From: JAJZMF01 sp035702845
GTDB taxonomy: Bacteria > Actinomycetota > Acidimicrobiia > Acidimicrobiales > Palsa-688
Direction of reading: 5' to 3'
DNA: 13,570 nucleotides
NCBI GenBank assembly: GCA_035702845.1
Contig: DASSZK010000092.1
Coordinates: 1-13,570, forward strand
Position numbers and translations under genes: made by a program. Below are positions 1 through 5,569 of this stretch, piece by piece. The notes under the pieces are model-generated. The model was not told the DNA's origin, made no database searches, and saw only the letters and a program-made list of their open reading frames with translations. How positions within the stretch are numbered: the stretch's first letter is position 1; every line of letters begins with the position of its first letter.

Positions 1-2
1 CT

Positions 3-674
3 GAGGTGAGCGCCGCCTACAGCAAAGCCAGGGCGCGCCTGGCAAAGCACCCCGCTGACGGTGTCGGGCCCGATGAGCTGGACGACACCTTCGTGGCAGG
101 TCTTTACTCCGACACTTTCTGGACGAGCCTGGCTTCTTCGCTCGCCCAATATGTCCATACAGGCTCAGGCGCCGGTCTGGCAAGCATGTACGCATCCGCG
201 GGCGTACAAGGCGAGAACGAGTTTGCCGTGTACAACGCGGTTGAATGCACTGACGCACCCTGGCCCCGCCAATGGTCGGTCTGGGACCGTACGACCCGGC
301 AGGTGTACTCCCGGGCTCCGTTCCTCGCCTGGGACAACACATGGTTCAATGCTCCGTGCGCCTTCTGGGCAGTAAAGCCGACTGGGCCTGCTGTGCGAGT
401 GAGCGGTCGTGGCCTACCGGGCATTCTCATGCTGCAGGGCACCCGCGACGTTGCCACTCCTTACCCCGGCGCGCTCCAAGCCCGGGCCGTGCTACCCACA
501 GCCCGCATGGTCGCCGTGCAAAACGAGGGGAACCATGGCCAGTTCATGGCCTTCCCAGCCAACGCTTGCGTGGACGGCTATGTCGAGCGTTATCTCTCGA
601 GCGGCGCGCTCCCCGCCGACCGTGGTCCCGTGGACGCCACCTGCCCCGCCGATCCCCTGCCTCAGCCCGGGTAA
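3..674 (+). CDS. TAP-like secreted alpha/beta hydrolase (tripeptidyl-aminopeptidase family), 3' part
   Basis: This is the C-terminal part of an exported alpha/beta-hydrolase peptidase of the type that carries a TAP-like C-terminal domain; such enzymes release short peptides from protein N-termini outside the cell. The frame is open to the left edge, so the GTG at 6 is probably internal and the signal peptide and nucleophile-serine region lie outside the window. What is visible is a helical lid-like stretch followed by the end of the catalytic fold. The charge-relay Asp is in GTRDVATPYPG (codon near 447) and the catalytic His in EGNHGQF (codon near 534). Four Cys (VECTDAPW, APCAFW, NACVDGY, DATCPADP) could form disulfides, as expected for an exported protein. 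The DATCPADPLP ending is typical of the family. The exact substrate cannot be read from this fragment. Confidence 0.85.
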   Translation, partial: EVSAAYSKARARLAKHPADGVGPDELDDTFVAGLYSDTFWTSLASSLAQYVHTGSGAGLASMYASAGVQGENEFAVYNAVECTDAPWPRQWSVWDRTTRQVYSRAPFLAWDNTWFNAPCAFWAVKPTGPAVRVSGRGLPGILMLQGTRDVATPYPGALQARAVLPTARMVAVQNEGNHGQFMAFPANACVDGYVERYLSSGALPADRGPVDATCPADPLPQPG

Positions 675-737
675 ACCGTTTGACGGCTGGCGGTCCGACG
701 GGCGATCGGGAGCCCGAGAATGGCGCCCATCGCCGTA

Positions 738-765
738 GGTGTCGACATCCCGGCTCGGGGGGTAT
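738..765 (+). promoter_or_regulatory. Candidate SigB/SigF-type promoter upstream of the DUF4235 gene
   Basis: GGTGT (738-742), a 17-base spacer and GGGTAT (760-765) resemble the GGTTT-N15-17-GGGTA pattern of actinobacterial stress sigma factors of the SigB/SigF group. It would start transcription about 50 bases before the ATG at 826. A TTGACT at 765-770 is also present but has no convincing -10 partner. The match has one -35 mismatch, so this is a weak inference. Confidence 0.3.
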
Positions 766-776
766 TGACTCGCGGG

Positions 777-815
777 ACAGTCTTGAAGGACAGTCGCGAA
801 GGACGGTCGCACTTG
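777..815 (+). repeat. Degenerate 13-bp tandem repeat in the leader of the DUF4235 gene
   Basis: Three consecutive 13-base units begin at 777, 790 and 803: ACAGTCTTGAAGG, ACAGTCGCGAAGG, then the looser ACGGTCGCACTTG. The third runs directly into the Shine-Dalgarno GGAGGA (815-820) of the gene at 826. The first two units match at 11 of 13 positions. It may be a regulator site in the 5' leader or a chance tandem duplication. Confidence 0.5.
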
Positions 816-825
816 GAGGAGGCTG

Positions 826-1086
826 ATGGCGAAACTTCTTTACAAACCGTTGGGTATGTTGATGGGTGCCTTGGGCGGGTTGGTCGCAACATCGCTTTTC
901 CGCCGGACCTGGAAGCTGGTGGCCCACCAAGACGAAGCGCCCAAGCCGGCTCAGCGGGGGCGCACCTGGCGCGAGGTCCTCAGCGCGGCGGCCATGCAAG
1001 GAGCAATAGTCGGCCTGGTGCACGCGGCGGTGGACAGGGCCGGGGCAAAGGGCTTTGAAAAGGCTACAGGCGCCTGGCCCAGCTAG
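826..1086 (+). CDS. DUF4235 domain small membrane-associated protein
   Basis: This 86-residue protein matches the actinobacterial DUF4235 pattern along its full length: KLLYKPLGMLMGALGGL near the N-terminus, then FRRTWKLV, a charged linker, and WREVLSAAAMQGAIVGLVHAAVDRAG. The first 30 residues form one hydrophobic segment and the second conserved block forms a hydrophobic or amphipathic helix, so it is probably membrane-bound. The molecular function of the family is unknown to me. The start is well supported by GGAGGA at 815-820, five bases before the ATG. A stress-type promoter candidate and a tandem repeat lie upstream, and a stress-type phosphatase gene follows 80 bases downstream on the same strand. 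That setting makes a general stress role possible but unproven. Confidence 0.88.
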   Translation: MAKLLYKPLGMLMGALGGLVATSLFRRTWKLVAHQDEAPKPAQRGRTWREVLSAAAMQGAIVGLVHAAVDRAGAKGFEKATGAWPS

Positions 1087-1166
1087 AAGTGCGACAGCCG
1101 GAAACTTGCGGGTGATGGACGCATCGACGCCCCGCTGGTGAGCCCATCGGCCTAAGCTTCCCGGGC

Positions 1167-3332
1167 GTGGGCAGTGGGACGGACCCAAGCGGCAACAGCT
1201 CTCCCCACGAGCCCGCCCCGCGCGTGGACAAGGCCGGGCCCAGGGCTGCCGGCACCGGCAAGACCCAGTCCCCCAGGGTCGATGGCCTAGACCATCTCAC
1301 CATCGAGCATCTGACCATCGAGTCGGTGCTTGACGCCTTCGAGCTGTCGCCCGCGTCGGTGATGGTGTTCGCCGGGCCAGAGCTGACCCTGGTGCTGCAA
1401 AACTCCAAAAGCAAAGAGATGATCGGCGCTCGAGCGGCGGTGCCGGCGCGCCAGGCCCTGCCTGAGTACCCGACGTACGTGGCAGCTCTGGAGCAGGTCT
1501 GGCGGACGGGCAAGAGGCTGGCTCACGACCGGGTACCGGCCACCGTCTACGCGGGGGAGGGTTCCACGCCCCGGTCCGTAGTGATCGACTCGGTGCTGGC
1601 GCCGCTGTTCACCACCTCCGGAGAGATAGCTGCCGTAATAGGCCAAAGCGTCGACACCGCCGATATGGCGGCAGACGACGAGCGCCTCCAGGTGGCTATG
1701 GCCCTGGACCGCGTCGCCATAGAGCTCTCTCGCTCGCTCGAGGTCGACGATGTGGCCCGGGCAGTCACGCGCCTAGCGGCTGACGTCTTCTCAGGGTGGG
1801 CTTTGCTGGACCTCTGGCAGCCCGACGGCTCCCTGGCCCGGGTCGCCGTCGCACATCATGACCCACAGCTCCACCCCTTGGTCGAGAGGCTGAAGAGGTT
1901 TCCCCGGGTCTCAGGCCGGTCCAAACAGGAGCGAGAGGCCTTCTCGGTGACCGCAGCCCGCATGGGCGAAGTTTTAGTGAGCGACCTGGATCCCGCGAGG
2001 ATCGTGGCCGCCTGCACCGATCCCGAGCACGCATTACTGATGCGAGCGCTCTCGCCCAGGTGGTTCATGACGGTCCCCGTCCAGGTTGGACCGCGCCGGC
2101 TGGGGTCCCTGTCGGTGGTGCGTTCGGATGGCGAACAGGCGTTCCGGCCAGTTGACAGGAGCATCCTGGAGCACTATGCGGAGCGCGCTGCCATGGCGTT
2201 GGCCCACGCTCGCGACTACGACGAGCAGCGCAACGCAGCCATGACGCTGCAAAAGAGCCTCCTGCCTGTGACGCCGACGCAGGCGAGCGCCGGGGTGCAG
2301 ATCGCAGCGCGCTACCAAGCAGGGGGCGCTGGAGCTGAGGTGGGAGGCGATTGGTACGACGTCGTACCACTAGGGGATGGGGGTTTGGGCGTAGTCGTCG
2401 GCGACGTACAGGGCCACGACCTGAGTGCAGCGGCCCTCATGGGACAGGTGCGGGCCGTGGTGCACTCGCATGCCCATCTGGGTCTGCCGCCCGGGCGTAT
2501 AGCTGAGGAAGCAAACGCCTTCGTGCTCAGCCTCGGCACGGACCGGCTCGTCACCATGACCTACCTGCAGCTTTACCCACGTGAGCGACTTGGCGTCATG
2601 GCGCGAGCCGGCCACATCCCGGCCATCGTGGTGACACCCGACGGGAGTTCCCGGGTTTTGCGCGGACGGGGGGGGCTCCCGCTCGGCGTGCAGCTGGAAG
2701 CGCCCTGGCTGGAAGAAACACACCATCTGGAGCCGGGGGCGCTCCTGGCTCTGTTCACAGACGGCCTCGTCGAAAGCGTGCGCCAAGACTTCGAAGAGGG
2801 CATCGACGCCCTGGGCGCGGTGCTCGAAGAACATTATGAGGAACCGCTGGAGAACCTCGCCGACCGCGCCTTGGCAGAGATGCCGGGCGGCCAGGAAAGC
2901 CATGACGACGTTGCGCTCCTGCTCGTGCGGCTCCCGCTCAGCCCACCCCAAGCCGGGCGGCGGGTGATGCGCAGGCTGCCCGCAGCCTCCTCGTCGGCTC
3001 CGATCGCGCGCCTGTTCCTCTCAGACGTCCTCGGCCACTGGGGCGCCAGTGAGGACCTCATCACCACGGCGGCGCTGCTGGCTACCGAGCTCGTGTCCAA
3101 CGCGGCGCGTGAATCGGACTCGTCGATCGAGCTCCGAGCGGCGGTCGTCGGCGACCGGTTGCGAGTGGTCGTCGCTGACGACTCGCATCGCTTGCCCCAA
3201 GCCACCACTGCCGGGCCGGAGGGGACATCGGGCCGGGGCCTTCAGCTTGTCGAGACCTTATCGGTGGCATGGGGCGTCGAACCGGAGGCATCTGGTAAGG
3301 CGGTATGGTTCGAGCTCGAGATGGGCCGGTAG
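1167..3332 (+). CDS. PAS-GAF-SpoIIE phosphatase with C-terminal HATPase (RsbU/RsbW-type partner-switching protein)
   Basis: This is a 721-residue cytoplasmic signalling protein. After a Pro/Gly-rich tail (1-40) come a PAS-like sensor (about 50-160), a GAF-like domain (about 175-355), a PP2C/SpoIIE serine phosphatase (about 365-595) and a Bergerat-fold ATPase (about 605-720). The phosphatase keeps its metal-binding acidic motifs: GGDWYD (393-398), GDVQGHD (412-418), TDG (531-533) and HDD (579-581). The ATPase keeps an N-box, ATELVSNAA, and GRGLQLVE. Proteins of this design usually dephosphorylate an anti-anti-sigma factor and may phosphorylate it or bind a sigma factor through the ATPase domain. 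No anti-sigma antagonist gene is visible nearby, so the partner is unknown. The GTG start has a poor Shine-Dalgarno; GTG 1224 is the next alternative. The domains are certain, the exact start is not. Confidence 0.92.
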   Translation: MGSGTDPSGNSSPHEPAPRVDKAGPRAAGTGKTQSPRVDGLDHLTIEHLTIESVLDAFELSPASVMVFAGPELTLVLQNSKSKEMIGARAAVPARQALPEYPTYVAALEQVWRTGKRLAHDRVPATVYAGEGSTPRSVVIDSVLAPLFTTSGEIAAVIGQSVDTADMAADDERLQVAMALDRVAIELSRSLEVDDVARAVTRLAADVFSGWALLDLWQPDGSLARVAVAHHDPQLHPLVERLKRFPRVSGRSKQEREAFSVTAARMGEVLVSDLDPARIVAACTDPEHALLMRALSPRWFMTVPVQVGPRRLGSLSVVRSDGEQAFRPVDRSILEHYAERAAMALAHARDYDEQRNAAMTLQKSLLPVTPTQASAGVQIAARYQAGGAGAEVGGDWYDVVPLGDGGLGVVVGDVQGHDLSAAALMGQVRAVVHSHAHLGLPPGRIAEEANAFVLSLGTDRLVTMTYLQLYPRERLGVMARAGHIPAIVVTPDGSSRVLRGRGGLPLGVQLEAPWLEETHHLEPGALLALFTDGLVESVRQDFEEGIDALGAVLEEHYEEPLENLADRALAEMPGGQESHDDVALLLVRLPLSPPQAGRRVMRRLPAASSSAPIARLFLSDVLGHWGASEDLITTAALLATELVSNAARESDSSIELRAAVVGDRLRVVVADDSHRLPQATTAGPEGTSGRGLQLVETLSVAWGVEPEASGKAVWFELEMGR
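1293..1322 (+). repeat. 15-bp tandem duplication inside the phosphatase gene
   Basis: CATCTCACCATCGAG (1293-1307) is followed directly by CATCTGACCATCGAG (1308-1322), with one mismatch. It is in frame and encodes HLTIE twice (residues 43-52), just before the PAS-like domain. It looks like a recent replication-slippage duplication in a linker. Confidence 0.85.
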
Positions 3333-3348
3333 GTACTGAGCCCGGCGC

Positions 3349-3368
3349 AAATAAAACGCGGCAGCGTT
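3349..3368 (-). terminator. Candidate intrinsic terminator of mscL
   Basis: Read on the minus strand, AACGC-TGCC-GCGTT forms a 5-bp stem with a 4-base loop, followed at once by TTATTT (3354-3349). It lies 16 bases past the mscL stop codon, in the short gap between two convergent genes. The stem is short, so termination strength is uncertain. Confidence 0.45.
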
Positions 3369-3375
3369 AGGCGGC

Positions 3376-3393
3376 CGGGATCGTCAGATCCCG
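3376..3393. other. Perfect hairpin across the mscL stop codon
   Basis: CGGGATC (3376-3382) and GATCCCG (3387-3393) are exact inverted repeats around a 4-base loop holding most of the mscL stop codon. It lies between convergent genes and could protect 3' ends or help termination in either direction. No T-run follows it directly. Confidence 0.5.
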
Positions 3394-3836
3394 CCCAGCC
3401 CACCACTTCCAGGCCCACCACCGGCGATCTCCCCGCCTGCAGGTTGCGACCCCGCTGCTACCTGCTGGGCAAGAAGATCCCGGATCTCGCTCAAGAGAGC
3501 CACATCGGGAGGTACGACGGCGGGCACGGACTTGTTGCGGGCGCGACGCTCAGCCAGCTTGTTGAGCGGGTACACGACAAATAGGTAAACCGCCAACGCA
3601 ACGGCCAGGAAACTGACAAGAGCGTTGATGAACAAGCCGTACAGAAAGTGGCTGTGGTTGATGGTGAAGGTCAGGTTGGCGAAGTTCGGCTTGCCGATGA
3701 TGGCAGCAATGAACGGCGTAAAGATGTCAGCGACCAAAGCACTTACCACGGCGTTGAAGGCCGCTCCGATGACCACCGCAACGGCCAAGTCGATGACGTT
3801 GCCCCGCATGATGAAGACCTTGAAACCCTTTAACAT
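3384..3836 (-). CDS. mscL: Large-conductance mechanosensitive channel MscL
   Basis: MscL is an inner-membrane pentameric channel that opens under membrane tension and releases solutes during hypo-osmotic shock. The family N-terminus is complete: MLKGFKVFIMRGN, then the pore helix TM1 with VIDLAVAVVIGAAFNAVV. After a periplasmic loop comes TM2 (FLYGLFINALVSFLAVALAVYLF region), a basic KLAERRARNK segment and the C-terminal helix DVALLSEIRDLLAQQ. A Gly-rich tail of about 20 residues follows. At 150 residues it is slightly longer than the usual 130-145. I chose ATG 3836: the GTG at 3845 overlaps the Shine-Dalgarno AGGAGGTG, which is spaced correctly only for the ATG. It is last in a minus-strand run, 70 bases after an exported-protein gene. 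Confidence 0.96.
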   Translation of the reverse strand: MLKGFKVFIMRGNVIDLAVAVVIGAAFNAVVSALVADIFTPFIAAIIGKPNFANLTFTINHSHFLYGLFINALVSFLAVALAVYLFVVYPLNKLAERRARNKSVPAVVPPDVALLSEIRDLLAQQVAAGSQPAGGEIAGGGPGSGGLGGI

Positions 3837-3844
3837 GTCATGCA

Positions 3845-3858
3845 CCTCCTTTGGGAGG
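3845..3858 (-). promoter_or_regulatory. Hairpin enclosing the mscL Shine-Dalgarno
   Basis: On the minus strand CCTCC-CAAA-GGAGG is a perfect 5-bp inverted repeat with a 4-base loop. The right arm is the core of the ribosome binding site, with the ATG eight bases beyond it. If it forms in the mRNA it would hide the site and lower translation. The free energy was not computed. Confidence 0.5.
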
Positions 3859-3906
3859 ACACTACACGGGGAGGAAGTGGAATTGGTGCTTTGTGGTTAC
3901 GGGCGC

Positions 3907-4602
3907 CTACGGCATGCCCTGGATGCTCTGTACCGGGACGGCGCCGGCCGGGCTCGGCAACGACTGGCTTGCCCAATCAAAGAACGACAGGTGCGAGCGC
4001 GTCCCCCCGGTAACCAAGTCGATGGCCACAGGGTAGTGGGGGGCCTTGGCTCGCAAGTACACGGCCTCGCTGTACAAACCCGAGGGTGTCTGTCGGCTGG
4101 CCGCAACGCCGACGGTGGGGTGCGCCCCCCGGGCGGCCCCGGGAAGGACATTCAGCTCACCGACTAGGTCGAGCAGCGAGCTGAGCTGGCTCACTGTGTA
4201 GCCACTGGGGGCAAAGAACCAAGTGGCGCCACCCAAACGCACCCACTTGCCGTCCAGCTTCTCGGCTGCGCCCGGCCCGAAGCCGAAGATGTCCTCGAAA
4301 AACACGGCGTTCGCCTTGAAATAGTGCTGTGACCGTACCTGGAGGAAGGTCATGTGCAATACCTGGTTACCAAGGCTCATGGTCTCGGTGGCCATCCCTG
4401 AGGCGCGCGAAGCCCGCGCCCTTACTACGGCAACAACGTGGTTATTGCGCTCGACGGTCTCCGAAATGCGGAAGCCAGGTGCCGAATTGGTGCTTGCGAT
4501 CGCAGCCGCCAGCAATTGAGCTGGGCCCGCAACTGCAACATGTCCGGGAGCAGCCAACCCCACGGTTGCGCTGGCCAAGACGAGGACGGCGTGGGGCCAC
4601 AC
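3907..4602 (-). CDS. Exported protein of unknown function, paralog of the preceding gene product
   Basis: The product has 231 residues. Residues 1-26 form a hydrophobic stretch ending in AVAG that could be a signal peptide, although its n-region carries no Lys or Arg, so export is likely rather than certain. The mature part starts with an amphipathic helix (AQLLAAAIASTNSA) and then mixed beta segments. It is a diverged relative of the protein encoded just upstream (5473-4613): both contain an [EN]-[ET]-x-V-[YF]-[LI]-R-A stretch followed by P-V, a WG/WA turn and a similar PF/PV-x-S-[IM] ending. The general pattern recalls LppX/LprG-like or LolA-like lipid-handling folds, but I see no lipobox and the similarity is only inferred. 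The GTG start lies 10 bases after the neighbour's stop, with AAGG nearby, which suggests coupled translation. Confidence 0.8.
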   Translation of the reverse strand: MWPHAVLVLASATVGLAAPGHVAVAGPAQLLAAAIASTNSAPGFRISETVERNNHVVAVVRARASRASGMATETMSLGNQVLHMTFLQVRSQHYFKANAVFFEDIFGFGPGAAEKLDGKWVRLGGATWFFAPSGYTVSQLSSLLDLVGELNVLPGAARGAHPTVGVAASRQTPSGLYSEAVYLRAKAPHYPVAIDLVTGGTRSHLSFFDWASQSLPSPAGAVPVQSIQGMP

Positions 4603-4612
4603 GGGGTCAGCC

Positions 4613-5473
4613 TTAGCCGACCTGCAACCACATTGACTTGAAGGGGACAGCCGACTTCGGAGCGTGGGCGCTCGGCGGTTTGCCCCAGCCGCTGTAGACG
4701 ATCGACCCGGCTATGCCGTTGACAGAAAGAATAACCTCCACCGGCAGAGGCACGCCGTGCGCCCTGATGAAAACTGTTTCGTTGACGGTCGTCCCATTGC
4801 GGCTCACGGACTCACGCACAGCATTTACCGCCAAACCCTTTACCGTCGTCGGTTTCAGGAGCGCGAACTTGTTCCCCACATAGAGCTCCTGTAGAGCCGA
4901 CTCCATCGTCAAGTTGATCGAGAAGGCGCCGAAGTACTGGGACGAGCGCGGAACTGCAATCCAACGGTTGGCTTCCGTCTTGGCGCTGGTGGTATTGAAG
5001 TTGTCGTACTGCGCCAGCCCCAAGGCATTGCCGCTTATATAAACCTTACCGTCGAGAACGGCAGAAACATGAGCGTTGATACCGCCACCCGAGGTGGTAG
5101 AGGACATCGTCCCGTCGCGGACACCGTCGTGGACTACTTCCTTGAAACTCCCCCCATAGGCATTCAATTTGTACGTCCATGTCACACCCCGCTCGTGTGC
5201 CATAGCGTTCATTGCCGCCGAAAGCAGCCCCTGGGCCGAGACCGGTGCCGAGGTGGTTGTGGTGGCACCCGTGATCGTGGTCGTGGGCGACGTGGTCGTA
5301 GTGGGCGACCCTGGGGCCGTCGTGGTGGTCGGGCCCGGGACGGTTGTCGTCGTCGAGCTTGTAGTGGTCGTCGCTGCAGGCGAGGAGGCGAGCGCCGGGC
5401 CGGCACTGGCGACCACACCGAGAACGGGTACGCAAGTCAAGGAAATTGCGGCCAAGAGCCGCCGGCTGTTCAT
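4613..5473 (-). CDS. Exported protein with Thr-rich linker, unknown function
   Basis: The product has 286 residues. A classic signal peptide is visible: MNSRRLL, a hydrophobic core and a likely cut after PALA at residue 29. A low-complexity linker of about 45 residues follows (33-78), made of TTTT blocks separated by Pro, Gly and Ser. A globular domain of about 205 residues comes next, beginning QGLLSAAMNAMAHERGV. That domain is homologous to the next gene's product and has several YISGNAL- and WIAVPRSSQYF-like beta segments. I do not recognise the family; an LppX/LprG-like or LolA-like fold is only a guess. The linker suggests that the domain is held away from the membrane or wall, but there is no lipobox or sortase signal. 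The ATG lies where transcription should start, so the message is probably leaderless. Confidence 0.85.
   Translation of the reverse strand: MNSRRLLAAISLTCVPVLGVVASAGPALASSPAATTTTSSTTTTVPGPTTTTAPGSPTTTTSPTTTITGATTTTSAPVSAQGLLSAAMNAMAHERGVTWTYKLNAYGGSFKEVVHDGVRDGTMSSTTSGGGINAHVSAVLDGKVYISGNALGLAQYDNFNTTSAKTEANRWIAVPRSSQYFGAFSINLTMESALQELYVGNKFALLKPTTVKGLAVNAVRESVSRNGTTVNETVFIRAHGVPLPVEVILSVNGIAGSIVYSGWGKPPSAHAPKSAVPFKSMWLQVG
5249..5377 (-). repeat. Thr-codon low-complexity tract
   Basis: About 43 codons of the exported protein are dominated by ACC/ACG/ACA/ACT Thr codons arranged as TTTT blocks separated by P, G, S, A or V. On the + strand this reads as a GT-rich GTGGTCGT-like tract. It is a disordered linker that may vary in length between strains. 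Confidence 0.85.
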
Positions 5474-5479
5474 CGCCCC

Positions 5480-5508
5480 ATTCTGGACGCCTCAGTGAGA
5501 ATTGTCAA
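5480..5508 (-). promoter_or_regulatory. Promoter giving a likely leaderless transcript of the exported-protein gene
   Basis: On the minus strand TTGACA (5508-5503), an exact 17-base spacer and CAGAAT (5485-5480) are followed by six bases and then ATG at 5473. The -35 is perfect and the -10 matches TATAAT at 4 of 6 positions. With normal -10 to start-site spacing, RNA would begin at or next to the A of the start codon. There is no strong Shine-Dalgarno, which fits. Confidence 0.6.
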
Positions 5509-5512
5509 CCAA

Positions 5513-5534
5513 GTACCTGCGGCTACGCAGGTAC
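5513..5534. other. Perfect 9-bp hairpin between the ROK gene and the exported-protein promoter
   Basis: GTACCTGCG (5513-5521) and CGCAGGTAC (5526-5534) are exact inverted repeats around GCTA. It lies 20 bases past the ROK stop and four bases before the next gene's -35. It could end ROK transcription, although no T-run follows on either strand, or bind a regulator. Confidence 0.5.
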
Positions 5535-5569
5535 CTAATGGCTAGCCGGGTACCTAATGGCTACGCAGG
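5521..5569. repeat. 19-bp tandem repeat at the ROK gene end, about 2.6 copies
   Basis: The unit GGCTACGCAGGTACCTAAT (5521-5539) is followed by GGCTAGCCGGGTACCTAAT (5540-5558, 16 of 19 identical) and then by the first 11 bases of the unit, unchanged (5559-5569). The last copies overlap the final codons and TAG stop of the ROK gene, so the gene end itself was probably duplicated. Confidence 0.8.

Noticed and set aside
675..737. Short GC stems after the TAP-like gene as a terminator
   Set aside because: The stems are only 4-5 bp and no T-run follows.
544..1188. A 214-codon minus-strand frame over the DUF4235 gene
   Set aside because: The DUF4235 match and its Shine-Dalgarno on the + strand are convincing, while this frame is Arg/Pro-rich and motif-free.
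5249..5377. The repetitive Thr tract as a possible CRISPR or satellite array
   Set aside because: There are no fixed-length spacers or repeats. It is in frame and codes for a protein linker.
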